Part shown: positions 35,481 through 45,926 of the stretch, one piece after another
Position numbering within the stretch: the stretch's first letter is position 1
Layout of the letters: every line of letters starts with the position of its first letter
Source of the DNA: Pleurodeles waltl
Taxonomy: Eukaryota; Chordata; Amphibia; Caudata; Salamandridae
Length of the DNA stretch: 64,000 bases
NCBI RefSeq assembly: GCF_031143425.1
Contig: NC_090445.1
Location: 1,575,394,049 to 1,575,458,048 of the forward strand
Reading direction: 5' to 3'
Translations under genes and position numbers: made by a program
The notes under the pieces: model-generated
Databases searched by the model: none
What the model was told of the DNA's origin: nothing
What the model saw: only the letters and a program-made list of their open reading frames with translations

Positions 35481-35511
35481 TTTTTTTTGTGAACTGCATT
35501 TGTAGTCCAGT

Positions 35512-38500
35512 ATGCCTGGGAAAGGAAGGATGGCGCGGATGTCGGTCGATGAGCTGGGGGGGTTCAATATGGCTGGTTCAGCACTACCTCCCCATGATGC
35601 CGCCACTGGGTGGCCGTGTCATTGTAGACTACCCCACGGAGGCAAGGAGACTGTGGTGGGGCAAGGTGCTCCACCACCTAACACGGATCGTTGGAACAGG
35701 AAGGAATGACCACCAACTTGAGCACCGCTGGGCAGACTTAATTACGAGGGTCAAAGATCTGCTGGATCATCTGGGCATAGAGATTGGTGGAGCAGTTGGT
35801 AAGTCTCCAATTTCCATACAAAGTCCTTACTTTTGCATGTGCATGACAGATATGGTTGAGTGCTGCATGTAATGTTTGTGGATCTAGACATGTCGTATGC
35901 TACCCTTATGAAGAGCCCCAGCGCCACCTTAGGCCTGCAATTCAAATGTACAATAATTAAGCCGAAGCAGGGCAGATGTACCATTTTCCCTGCACAACCA
36001 TTACAAAGTGTTGGATGCATACATAGGGCAATTCGGTTTTGAGCAGCACCAAATGATGCCTGTGCCATGCATCATGTATGGAAGGGGGTCCAAAAACCTG
36101 TTTGAGAGGCAAATGTATAAGCCACTGAGAAAAATGAGAAATCCCTTATTTCCATTTTTCATGCACTCTGCACGGCTGCTGAGAGCAGGTGTGATATGTG
36201 GGAATACAAATGTATGAGATGGGCCCCCATGTACTCAGCAGACGTCATGATGATCTGTTGCAACTCCTGAGTACATCATTTACCTACACATAAGTAGATG
36301 CAGTTGGACCCTACCTGCATCATGATGTGCCTTAATTATCATTAGGTGCGCACATGGCGGGGGTAAGGGGTGCACTGAGGGCCACATGGACTGTATTGAT
36401 GCAATTGGTGCTGCACCAATGCTGTTCTATAGGCCCCTTTGTGTCATTGGCCAAGGCCATGTAAGGGAGCTTCATCATGCACTTGGCCCAGACTACTAGC
36501 ACTTCCCTGTTCCTGTACATTGTGTATCACATACACCCTATACTATGTCTATTACCGCACACACATGTGCTGTGTCAGTTTCACAGGCCTGCTGGTTCTC
36601 ACCGACAGTATGGGGCTGCCCTGCATCTATTGCATCACTGGAACATTTCTCAGTAACCTGCACCAACAAATGCACCCTTTGACCACAGAGCAAGTGTGTC
36701 TGTGTTGAGGCATATGTCTTTGCCATGTTCTTATCCCTCCCTTGACAAATTATGGTATACCTTGACAACAACGGCTCGCCACACACTATTGGCAATCCAT
36801 CCATGATTTCAATCAGTCAATGTGCAGGTAGGTACAACTATTTTCACATGAGTAAACTCCCATAGCATTATTGATCGTGTGTGTGCCTTGCGATGGCACA
36901 CACATATTACTTACTTCACTGAAGGGTGTATCATGGCATTTTTCAACACCCTGAAATACTCACACAACCCCTGGGCAGTAGTTTGTCAGTTTGCTGTGAC
37001 AATGAAGTAGATGCCTACAACATCTGAGGCAGGCTCAAATGCTATGGGTGTCACACTGGGAAAGTCACTGCAACAACCATTGAATGCCCCTCAAATGCAG
37101 TATACAGTGTCAACCAGTCCCATATGGTCATGGAGGTGTAGAGCTAACAGACACCTGCATGACAATGCCATGTATAAATGGTGCAGTGAGAAGCACCACT
37201 GGAGTGTCATTGACAGTGATAGTTTTTAGGTGTGTGGGTATACATTATCTGAGGTTATGTGTGATTGACTGATCATAGATGTTTGTCAGTTGCTCTGATC
37301 TACCACTAGGATGACTTGGTCACTCAGCCCAACAAGTTGACAGTGAACAATGTCGTCCATTAACTGATATGTACAAATTATAATTAGCAATGTTTTCCAT
37401 TCATGCCTTGCAGGTGGACCTCCGCCCTTCACCGTAGGTGAGGTTGCCCGATTTGAAGACCCGATGCAACCAGTAATTGTCATCTTGTGCGTCATGTGTG
37501 CTAGTCCAGAGTTTGGTGTGAGTTAGTCTGAAGTGTGGAATGCTATGAAAGATGGTTTTGCCTGACCAATTTTATGATATAATTGAAGAATGGATGGTGA
37601 CATCATGTATGTTGACATGTTGTGCAATGCGAATGGCTTGCTTGTAGCTCAAGGAGCAACGTGGGCTAGCATGGAATTGTGTGTAATAGGAATTGTAATG
37701 GCTGGCCACTTTGATGTCTACCATGATAGGTCCCAGGGCAGCTGTTATTGTACATAGCATGCCTGTTGACAACCATTTTGTCACAGCACCATTGTCAGCA
37801 CTGTGTGCCACACATAGCTTACACTTACTGACAAGACAGTACAGATGTGGGTTATATCTGCAGAGGTCTCGAGGGGGCTTATGTAGGAGACACATGCACC
37901 ACTGGTGCCTCAGTACCCTTCAGATATAATGAGACTGGAGTACTGCAAGTAGACATGTTGTACTGCATAAGCCAGTAGTGTACACAATTAGTAGACAACT
38001 CAGCTGCAGATGGCTGTGGGAAAACTCTAGGATTCTTCCCACGCCAGATCTCAGCAGTTTTCACAACATGGTCCTGCCACCATGATATTTGTGAGTGATG
38101 TAGGTCACATCACATATGCATATGATGTGAGTGCTGTGTGTGTGCCAGGTGGTGCCTGGTACTTTGATGATGTCTGACATGCATGTGCAAATGATGTACA
38201 ATGTATCAGGATACTATTGCAGCACCCAGTGCAGGGTCAAACTCACTGTGGGCCTAAGGGCATCCATACAGCCACCATATGTGTGCCGTTTAACATATGT
38301 GGCACAACATAGCAGAGGCTAGGGAACTTCAGTTCTGTAATGTGTTGACAACTTTGATGTGCAGCTCAAGCTTTGGCCAAACGTTCTAGGAACATTGAAT
38401 CAGTTGTACATGTGGGCACATCATGGGCAATGGTGTGCCCTCTTGTAGTGTATGCTCAGGCCAGATCTTACACCAGGACACATGAATGTTGATTTACCAA

Positions 38501-39377
38501 ACCTTAGAATAGCCGGTGGGAAGTTACCAGAATCCCTTTCATATGGTTCCCACCTTGCATCCATGATGACTGGGCAAGACTTGATGTTTCACCACGGGTG
38601 TTGAGGCGATGGATTGCATGCACAGCCGCCCTTATGCCCAGGGACAGAGGAAATCCAGACTTGTTGGGGCACGTAATTCTCACAAGTTTGATGACTCAAA
38701 TGTTGATCATGGAAAATTGTGTCCAATCAGCTCTGGGCCCTGTTGGTTAACAATGGACTGCCGTCATCCCAGTGACATGTACATGATACTGCTGATGGCT
38801 GGTAGGAAATAGTCAGAGATCAGGAGTAAGTAATTGTTGAGGAATATATGGTGGACTGTATGTGTTATCTGCAGTTGCAGTGTACATAATATGTCTGTAC
38901 AACATCCACCCAATGCTGATACTGATGCTTGCTTCTCCTCATATTTCAGCTGCCAATATGACACAAGACCAGAGGTGAGCTTTCCACAAGAGGGCCGAAC
39001 GCTACCGCCACATAATAGAGGTTGAGACAGGATACCGCTGAATGGGAAGGAGGTTCCGCAATGAGAAGACATCAGGGCAATGGCGTGCATTTGCACATGG
39101 TGGACCTCCACAGCAGCCACACAAGGACAGTGGAGCAAAATCATAAAGGGTGCAGGGGGCCACAGCCGAACCAAGGCCCTCCACATCAGCTGCACCAGTT
39201 ATAACCCAGGCACCAGTTCAGCTACCTTCTGCAGTTGTCCCTAGCCAGTTTGAACAAGACATGAGATGGGACATGGGCAAGATTATATCCAGACTTAAAG
39301 AATTGGAGGAGGAAAGTGCAGAGAACTAGAGGATGTTGCGATACATCAAGAACAAAATGAAGAAAAGCAGGAAATGA
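35512..39377 (+). pseudogene. Harbinger accessory gene: SANT/Myb-like domain plus C-terminal coiled coil
   Basis: Exon 1 starts at the ATG 35512 (GKGRMARMSVDELGG). After a frameshift it encodes LWWGKVLHHLTRIVG and HRWADLITRVKDLLDHLG, a trihelix/SANT-like pattern of Trp and Leu. The donor is 'gttg|gtaagt' at 35798. Exon 2 (37414-37472) encodes GGPPPFTVGEVARFEDP. Exon 3 starts at 38950 after 'atttcag' and encodes HKRAERYRHIIEVETGYR, a Gln/Pro-rich linker and a charged helix (DMGKIISRLKELEEESAEN), ending at TGA 39375-39377. Stops at about 38977, 39040, 39142 and 39328, and a 1-bp loss in exon 2 relative to copy 1, break it. The role is unknown; a DNA-binding or transposase partner is plausible from the domain and context. 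It converges on the minus-strand Myb gene. Confidence 0.65.
35799..37413. other. Intron 1 of the Harbinger accessory gene
   Basis: It is bounded by GT at 35799 and AG at 37412-37413. Nothing else is recognised inside. Intron 2 (37473-38949) likewise carries no recognised feature apart from the left boundary of the tandem duplication at 38043. Confidence 0.55.
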
Positions 39378-39976
39378 ACTTTTTGTATTGTACAACCTCC
39401 CAGTTCCTTCCCCTCCCTTTTACTGTTTTACATAGTTTTATGTGGATATTGGTTTAAAATCATATAGTATACTCAGTAAGTTGGCTGTAGCCGACAACAC
39501 CATCATTCAGCTTTCTCATGTTAGGATCCTAGTGTGTGGCTTAGTGTCTGACAGTCATGCAGTCATGTACTGATATTCTGTACACATTGACATGGATTGA
39601 CAAAATACTATCTTTTAGCTGAGTAGATAGATCACAGTGAACATTGAAATGCTGTACAAAGTGCTTTATTTAGAGGGCAATTGTAATTGTGATTTCTATA
39701 CATTATGCATTTCACAGACCCCATGAGTGTACATTAGCCATATGTAGCACAACCGGAGTCCAGGTTTGAGGGACATGTCATGAGACATGGTTAGGAGTAG
39801 TGTGCATTAATTAGGAGTTTAAAAAATTGCCAATTGGTTTGTAAGAGGCAATGACAGCACATGGCCGACAATTCAACAGTGGTTAGGTGAAGGGGGCACA
39901 TTTCTTACTGTCACAACACTGGAATGATCTTAAGCCCAGAACTAAGGAGAAACTGGCCATGTGGCACAGACTGGTG

Positions 39977-42900
39977 CTATTGGGTGCTTTTCCTTGTGAA
40001 TGTTATTCCTGACACATCTTCATCCTCTGATGTGTGTGGTGCCTCCTGTGCCATGACTTCATCCTCTGATGTGTGTGGTACCTCCTGTGCCATGGCTGAT
40101 GCTGTTGTAGAGGTAGAGGGGGCCACACACACATCAGGGGATAGAGATGTGGAGTCAAAGGTCCCGGGAGCTGCCATTTGTGAAAACACCGCAGCAACAT
40201 CACAGTGGTAGGCAGCCATTTTTTCCCTGAGGGGGGCCACTTCTCGCTATATGGACTCCAGGGTAGTCTGCATGCTGCTGGCAGCTAGGGAAGACATTTG
40301 CTGTAGTCTCTAGTTCATGACAGCCGCTATGTCCGTCAGAGACTGCTGGAGTCCATGTAGCGGAGAGTGGGTGCCTTTGATGGCAGCTGAGTTGTCCTTA
40401 TTTGGACTGAGGCACGTCCACACTCCCTCCAGGCTGCCTGCCATGTTCTCCATCCTCACCCGCATCTGCTTGACCAGCTCCCGCTGGACTCCTACCACTG
40501 TCCTCTGAAAGCTAATCTCTGGGTGCTCGGAGTCCAGGGCTGTGTGAGTACTGGCTGTTGCCGCGTGTTGGTGCCTGGGAGGTTCATGTGGAGACCACAC
40601 AACGCTGTGTGTCCTTCCTGTGACTGGAGGTGGTGTATGGAGTGATCCTAGGACATCCTGGAGAGTCTGTTCATTCATGGTTGGCAGCTGGTCATCCATG
40701 TCATCTGCAAAATACCGAACAGGTAGGTCGGCGGGAGGTAAGCCAACATCCTCTGCAATGAGATAGTATAAAATCAATATTCAATTGTATTGTCATGGGA
40801 CATCATGTATTTGCCACTGGAGGCTCAGTGACATGTCACTGACCCAAGGTTGTGGTTGTACTTATGTGTAGCTTTGTGCACCACACATGGATCTAGCGCG
40901 ATAGTAACAGAAAATGACGGAGCGCAACACTGTACCAAAAACGGCAGTGCCCTGCTCCATCATTTTAACAATGCAGGGATGCGCCCCACGGTGCACCCCT
41001 GTGTTGTCCCCTGTGCTGGTGCTAAATTTAGCTGCCTAGTGCCTAAGCAGGCATCCTTGCACAATCGTGCAAGGTTGTCCGTGTTGAAAGATTCGATAGT
41101 TTATGTGTGGGAAGGTGTCCCTTCCTGCACATACACAATCACTAATGATGATTTGGCACTTCTGTGAGGTGCCAAAGCATCATTTTAAAATTATTTTTAT
41201 GTGCAGGAAGGGACACTTTCTCGCACATTAACAATCATGTTTGACATTTTGTTCTTTCTATACGTGCTGCAGAATGCAGCACACATACAGGAAGTAAAAA
41301 ATAAGGACGAATAAAAGTATACCTCCTTGTTGTGCCTTGCTAACGCCACCCATGGGGTGGAGTTAGATTTTGGCGCTCCCTCAGGTTTACGAAAACTCAT
41401 AAATCTGAGGCAGCGTCAAAATGCAATGGGTGTTGCTGCAACACCCATTGCACGCCCTTCTGACGCAGATAACTGCATCAGAGGGGCCCATATTTACAAG
41501 GAGTTGTAACACCACAAAAGGTGGCATTATACCTCCTTGTACATATGGAACAGAAGTTAGAGCCACTGGAGTGTTATGTAAAGTGACGCTCCAGTGGTGC
41601 TAGGGGTTCATAAAAATGTCCCATGATGTTCACATACATGCACTATGTGTTGTATGCATTTTATTTTGCTGCAGTTCCCATATGGTGCATATGGTTGTGT
41701 GTGAGTTGTTGTGGGTTCACCCTGTATGGGTTGTGTTCCACAGGTTGCAAGCTTTAAGTTAGATTTGTTCTCATTTGGCATGGCCCAGGGCAGCTGCAAG
41801 ATGTGTTGCAGTGCACTTCAGCAGTATAGATATGCAGTGGCATGCCATATTTACTTGAATACAGTACAGCCCTGCAATTCCCCCTGTGCCTGCACAGATT
41901 TGTGCTCCTTGCACCAACACAGGCACTGTTGCAGCATGATGACAGGGTGCCTGTCTTGAAGTGATGATTTGTTCAGGTGCAGGGAGGTGTCCCTTCCTGC
42001 ACATGTACAAGCTATTGTTGCTGAGATGGCATTTCAATGTGTGCTGCAAGATGCAGCACACATGAGTAAAGGCAAAGCAACATTGAGGAAGGGAAGCATT
42101 TTGGCCAGAGACACCACTCTGACACCACCCCTGCGGTAGTATTGACTTCCTTCCTAGTCTCTGATGTCTACGTTGTGTTGGTACAGGGGCTTTGACTATA
42201 TGACATGGGTGTTATAATGGCACAGCCACACTATTTGCATGTGCCTTCCAGGCAATGTGGTGCATATTAACATGGTGGAGTATAGCCAAAGTGAGTTGTC
42301 TATGTTGACATTGTGTATATGTTGGAGTGCATTGCACAACCAGAACATCAATACATGTGTGGCTTGGGTGAGTCAGTGCGTCTTGATTCCGGGCCTATGT
42401 GTCCCGACGCAACCCTTTAGCATGCATTGAGTGTGTCCCATGTGCCTCACCCTTCTGCCATTAGTGGAGTTCCAGATATCCCTCCCTGCAACCTACCCTG
42501 CATTTGTGATGGTTCCTGGTAGTCTAGTCTGCGCTGTCCTGTCCTGCGATTCCAGTGACCAGCTCCTCCGAAATGACTGCTGCAGCCATCTCCTCCAGCT
42601 TATCCTGGTCCTCCTGTAGTGTGGGACTTCCACCTCCAGTATGCAGTGCTGCCTTATGGTTCCTGGCGAGTTTCTCCTTAGTCCTGTGCTTGCAATCGTG
42701 CCAACGCTTCTTGACCTCAGTGACAGTCCTCTTCACCTCTGCAACGTTGTTGATTTTGTCCACTATTGCCTGACATATTGTGTCTCTCCTACCAACTGGC
42801 AATTTGGACATGACAAAGTGCTGGTGTTGGTGCTCCGTCACCTCTCTGGCCAGGATGTCATGCTCCTCCTCGCTAAAGAGACACTTGCGCTTTCTCTTCT

Positions 42901-42988
42901 CCTTCTCCTGTGATTTTTCTGGACCCTCCTGCCTAGTACTTGGGTTTTTGGGGTCTCCTGGGGGTCTCTCCTGGCCTGATGATTCCAT
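39977..42988 (-). pseudogene. Harbinger Myb/SANT-like DNA-binding protein gene, copy 2A
   Basis: Exon 1 runs from the ATG 42988 (MESSGQERPPGDP; chosen over an upstream ATG at 43006 because copy 1 aligns here) to the donor at 42497 ('cagg|gtaggt' on the minus strand). It encodes a basic segment (KEKRKRKCLFSEEE) and a Myb/SANT trihelix with TEVKKRWHDCKHRTKEKLAR. Exon 2 starts at 40752 after 'ctcattgcag', encodes ISFQRTVVGVQRELVKQMRV and ends in a repeated motif (MAQE-V/A-PHTSEDE twice), stopping at 39977. AATAAA is at 39670-39665 on the minus strand. A 5-bp insertion near the end of exon 1, two stops in exon 2 and a 29-bp deletion inactivate it. The family role is DNA binding and helping the transposase enter the nucleus. 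Confidence 0.8.
40886..41620. other. Hairpin-rich, MITE-like sequence in the Myb intron
   Basis: It contains several inverted repeats, such as 'gcaatgggtgttg/caacacccattgc' (41422-41450) and 'tatacctccttgt' occurring near both 41310 and 41530. A nested non-autonomous element is likely, but I could not fix its ends. Unit B carries the same sequence at 46865-47599. Confidence 0.45.
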
Positions 42989-43199
42989 CGTCTCTTGCAA
43001 TTGCACTCTTTCCTGCTTGTGCCTTTTGTTTTGGCGCTAATGCGGTGTGAAAAGGGTGCCGCAAAATGGTGTAGCGTAACTTTTTGCAGCATTAGTGTCA
43101 TTTTCCCTTTCGACGTCTCGCAAATATTAGCATCTTTATTTTTCACACTAACCATTGCTTAGCTCCATTCTACACCATTTCATAAATATGGCGCAAGGA

Positions 43200-43285
43200 T
43201 AGGGCTAAGGAATGACGCAAGCTCATGTTAAAAAAAATGATGCACAGCTAGCGCAGTTGTGTGTCATTTTTCATAAATATGCCCC
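43200..43285. repeat. Right terminal inverted repeat region of Harbinger copy 2
   Basis: The reverse complement of the end reads GGGGCATATTTATGAAAA followed by an 'acaactgcgctagc' subterminal word. The equivalent end in unit B is at 49269. Confidence 0.75.
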
Positions 43286-43992
43286 CAAGTGAGGAAAGTA
43301 CCAGTTTAACAAACCTGGGTTTATCACTGAGTGATGGTCCTTCATTATAAAAAGGAAAGGTAGCTACCATGTTTGTCGTGCTGGTTCAGCTGAGTTTTTT
43401 TGAAGAGTAAGCTCCTAAAGCAGGTGTTTATTGATGAAAAAGAAAACATCAATGGCCCATCCGGGCAGGTCCCTGCACTTTGTGGCAATTGAGTCATTTG
43501 ATTTCCACAGTGTTCCAGTTAACATATGTTATGCGCATACAGGAAATCTAGTGATGGTCACTCTAACCTAGACACCTCTTCACTGACCTGGTGGCCCTGT
43601 GGTGGATGGAACATGAGGGTGAGACGTTTCTGATGGCAAAGCCAAATTAGTAACTTCTTTATCAAAATTCCAGCACTTCCCCTGATTCTTGATAGAGCGG
43701 TGGAACCCCAGGGTGGGCAGAGTGGAAGCAGCAGAAACAGAGCAGGTTTATGGAGGTGCAACAAATTCACCAACTAGTAAATGACCACAAAGGTTTCAAA
43801 GGTGAAGAACAGAACTTTATCCTGTTCTTATGCACTTTGGAGAACCATCGCTATAAGTGTACCGTCGCTTTTATATGAACTTATTTTGTTTTATTTGACC
43901 CTATGCCTTGCTGTTCTGGAAAATCTTCCTTCCTACATAAACAAGCATTTGCAATGCAATGGGTCTCGCATTTGATCGAGTTAGAGCTATTA
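43286..43992. other. Harbinger right flank inside tandem unit A
   Basis: Non-Harbinger flanking DNA that was duplicated along with the element; its copy is 49270-49976. No gene recognised. Confidence 0.5.
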
Positions 43993-44899
43993 GCCAGATC
44001 TCAGCAGTTTTCACAACATGGTCCTGCCACCATGATATTTGTGAGTGATGTAGGTCACATCACATATGCATATGATGTGAGTGCTGTGTGTGTGCCAGGT
44101 GGTGCCTGGTACTTTGATGATGTCTGACATGCATGTGCAAATGATGTACAATGTATCAGGATACTATTGCAGCACCCAGTGCAGGGTCAAACTCACTGTG
44201 GGCCTAAGGGCATCCATACAGCCACCATATGTGTGCCGTTTAACATATGTGGCACAACATAGCAGAGGCTAGGGGACTTCAGTTCTGTAATGTGTTGACA
44301 ACTTTGATGTGCAGCTCAAGCTTTGGCCAAACGTTCTAGGAACATTGCATCAGTTGTACATGTGGGCACATCATGGGCAATGGTGTGCCCTCTTGTAGTG
44401 TATGCTCAGGCCAGATCTTACACCAGGACACATGAATGTTGATTTACCAAACCTTAGAATAGCCGGTGGGAAGTTACCAGAATCCCTTTCATATGGTTCC
44501 CACCTTGCATCCATGATGACTGGGCAAGACTTGATGTTTCACCACGGGTGTTGAGGCGATGGATTGCATGCACAGCCGCCCTTATGCCCAGGGACAGAGG
44601 AAATCCAGACTTGTTGGGGCACGTAATTCTCACAAGTTTGATGACTCAAATGTTGATCATGGAAAATTGTGTCCAATCAGCTCTGGGCCCTGTTGGTTAA
44701 CAATGGACTGCCGTCATCCCAGTGACATGTACATGATACTGCTGATGGCTGGTAGGAAATAGTCAGAGATCAGGAGTAAGTAATTGTTGAGGAATATATG
44801 GTGGACTGTATGTGTTATCTGCAGTTGCAGTGTACATAATATGTCTGTACAACATCCACCCAATGCTGATACTGATGCTTGCTTCTCCTCATATTTCAG

Positions 44900-45327
44900 C
44901 TGCCAATATGACACAAGACCAGAGGTGAGCTTTCCACAAGAGGGCCGAACGCTACCGCCACATAATAGAGGTTGAGACAGGATACCGCTGAATGGGAAGG
45001 AGGTTCCGCAATGAGAAGACATCAGGGCAATGGCGTGCATTTGCACATGGTGGACCTCCACAGCAGCCACACAAGGACAGTGGAGCAAAATCATAAAGGG
45101 TGCAGGGGGCCACAGCCGAACCAAGGCCCTCCACATCAGCTGCACCAGTTATAACCCAGGCACCAGTTCAGCTACCTTCTGCAGTTGTCCCTAGCCAGTT
45201 TGAACAAGACATGAGATGGGACATGGGCAAGATTATATCCAGACTTAAAGAATTGGAGGAGGAAAGTGCAGAGAACTAGAGGATGTTGCGATACATCAAG
45301 AACAAAATGAAGAAAAGCAGGAAATGA
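44900..45327 (+). pseudogene. Last exon of the Harbinger accessory gene, duplicated copy
   Basis: A copy of the exon at 38950-39377 with the same stop codons. Exons 1 and 2 are not present in unit B, because the duplication starts in intron 2, so this is an orphan 3' exon. Confidence 0.7.
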
Positions 45328-45926
45328 ACTTTTTGTATTGTACAACCTCCCAGTTCCTTCCCCTCCCTTTTACTGTTTTACATAGTTTTATGTGGATATT
45401 GGTTTAAAATCATATAGTATACTCAGTAAGTTGGCTGTAGCCGACAACACCATCATTCAGCTTTCTCATGTTAGGATCCTAGTGTGTGGCTTAGTGTCTG
45501 ACAGTCATGCAGTCATGTACTGATATTCTGTACACATTGACATGGATTGACAAAATACTATCTTTTAGCTGAGTAGATAGATCACAGTGAACATTGAAAT
45601 GCTGTACAAAGTGCTTTATTTAGAGGGCAATTGTAATTGTGATTTCTATACATTATGCATTTCACAGACCCCATGAGTGTACATTAGCCATATGTAGCAC
45701 AACCGGAGTCCAGGTTTGAGGGACATGTCATGAGACATGGTTAGGAGTAGTGTGCATTAATTAGGAGTTTAAAAAATTGCCAATTGGTTTGTAAGAGGCA
45801 ATGACAGCACATGGCCGACAATTCAACAGTGGTTAGGTGAAGGGGGCACATTTCTTACTGTCACAACACTGGAATGATCTTAAGCCCAGAACTAAGGAGA
45901 AACTGGCCATGTGGCACAGACTGGTG

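Larger units (their letters stand above)
29382..43285 (+). mobile_element. PIF/Harbinger transposon copy 2, ~14 kb, three genes
   Basis: The left subterminal sequence (29382-29640) matches the left side of the MITE at 22812. The right end at 43285 reads in reverse complement GGGGCATATTTATGAAAA. In between lie a HARBI1-like transposase (29774-31642, plus), a SANT-like/coiled-coil gene (35512-39377, plus) and a Myb/SANT gene (42988-39977, minus). The outermost ~40 bp on the left are missing, so the element is not demonstrably complete. At nearly 14 kb it is several times longer than the 3-5 kb usual for Harbingers, mostly because of introns and spacers. Every gene has inactivating lesions. Confidence 0.75.
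38043..43992. repeat. Tandem duplication, unit A (5950 bp)
   Basis: The unit starts within intron 2 of the accessory gene and ends about 700 bp beyond the Harbinger right terminus. Unit B follows immediately, with only a 1-3 bp overlap (AG/TAG) at the junction. I found ten substitutions, a 29-bp indel (between 40189 and 40190) and a 5-bp indel (near 42540) between the units, about 99.8% identity in substitutions. Confidence 0.95.
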
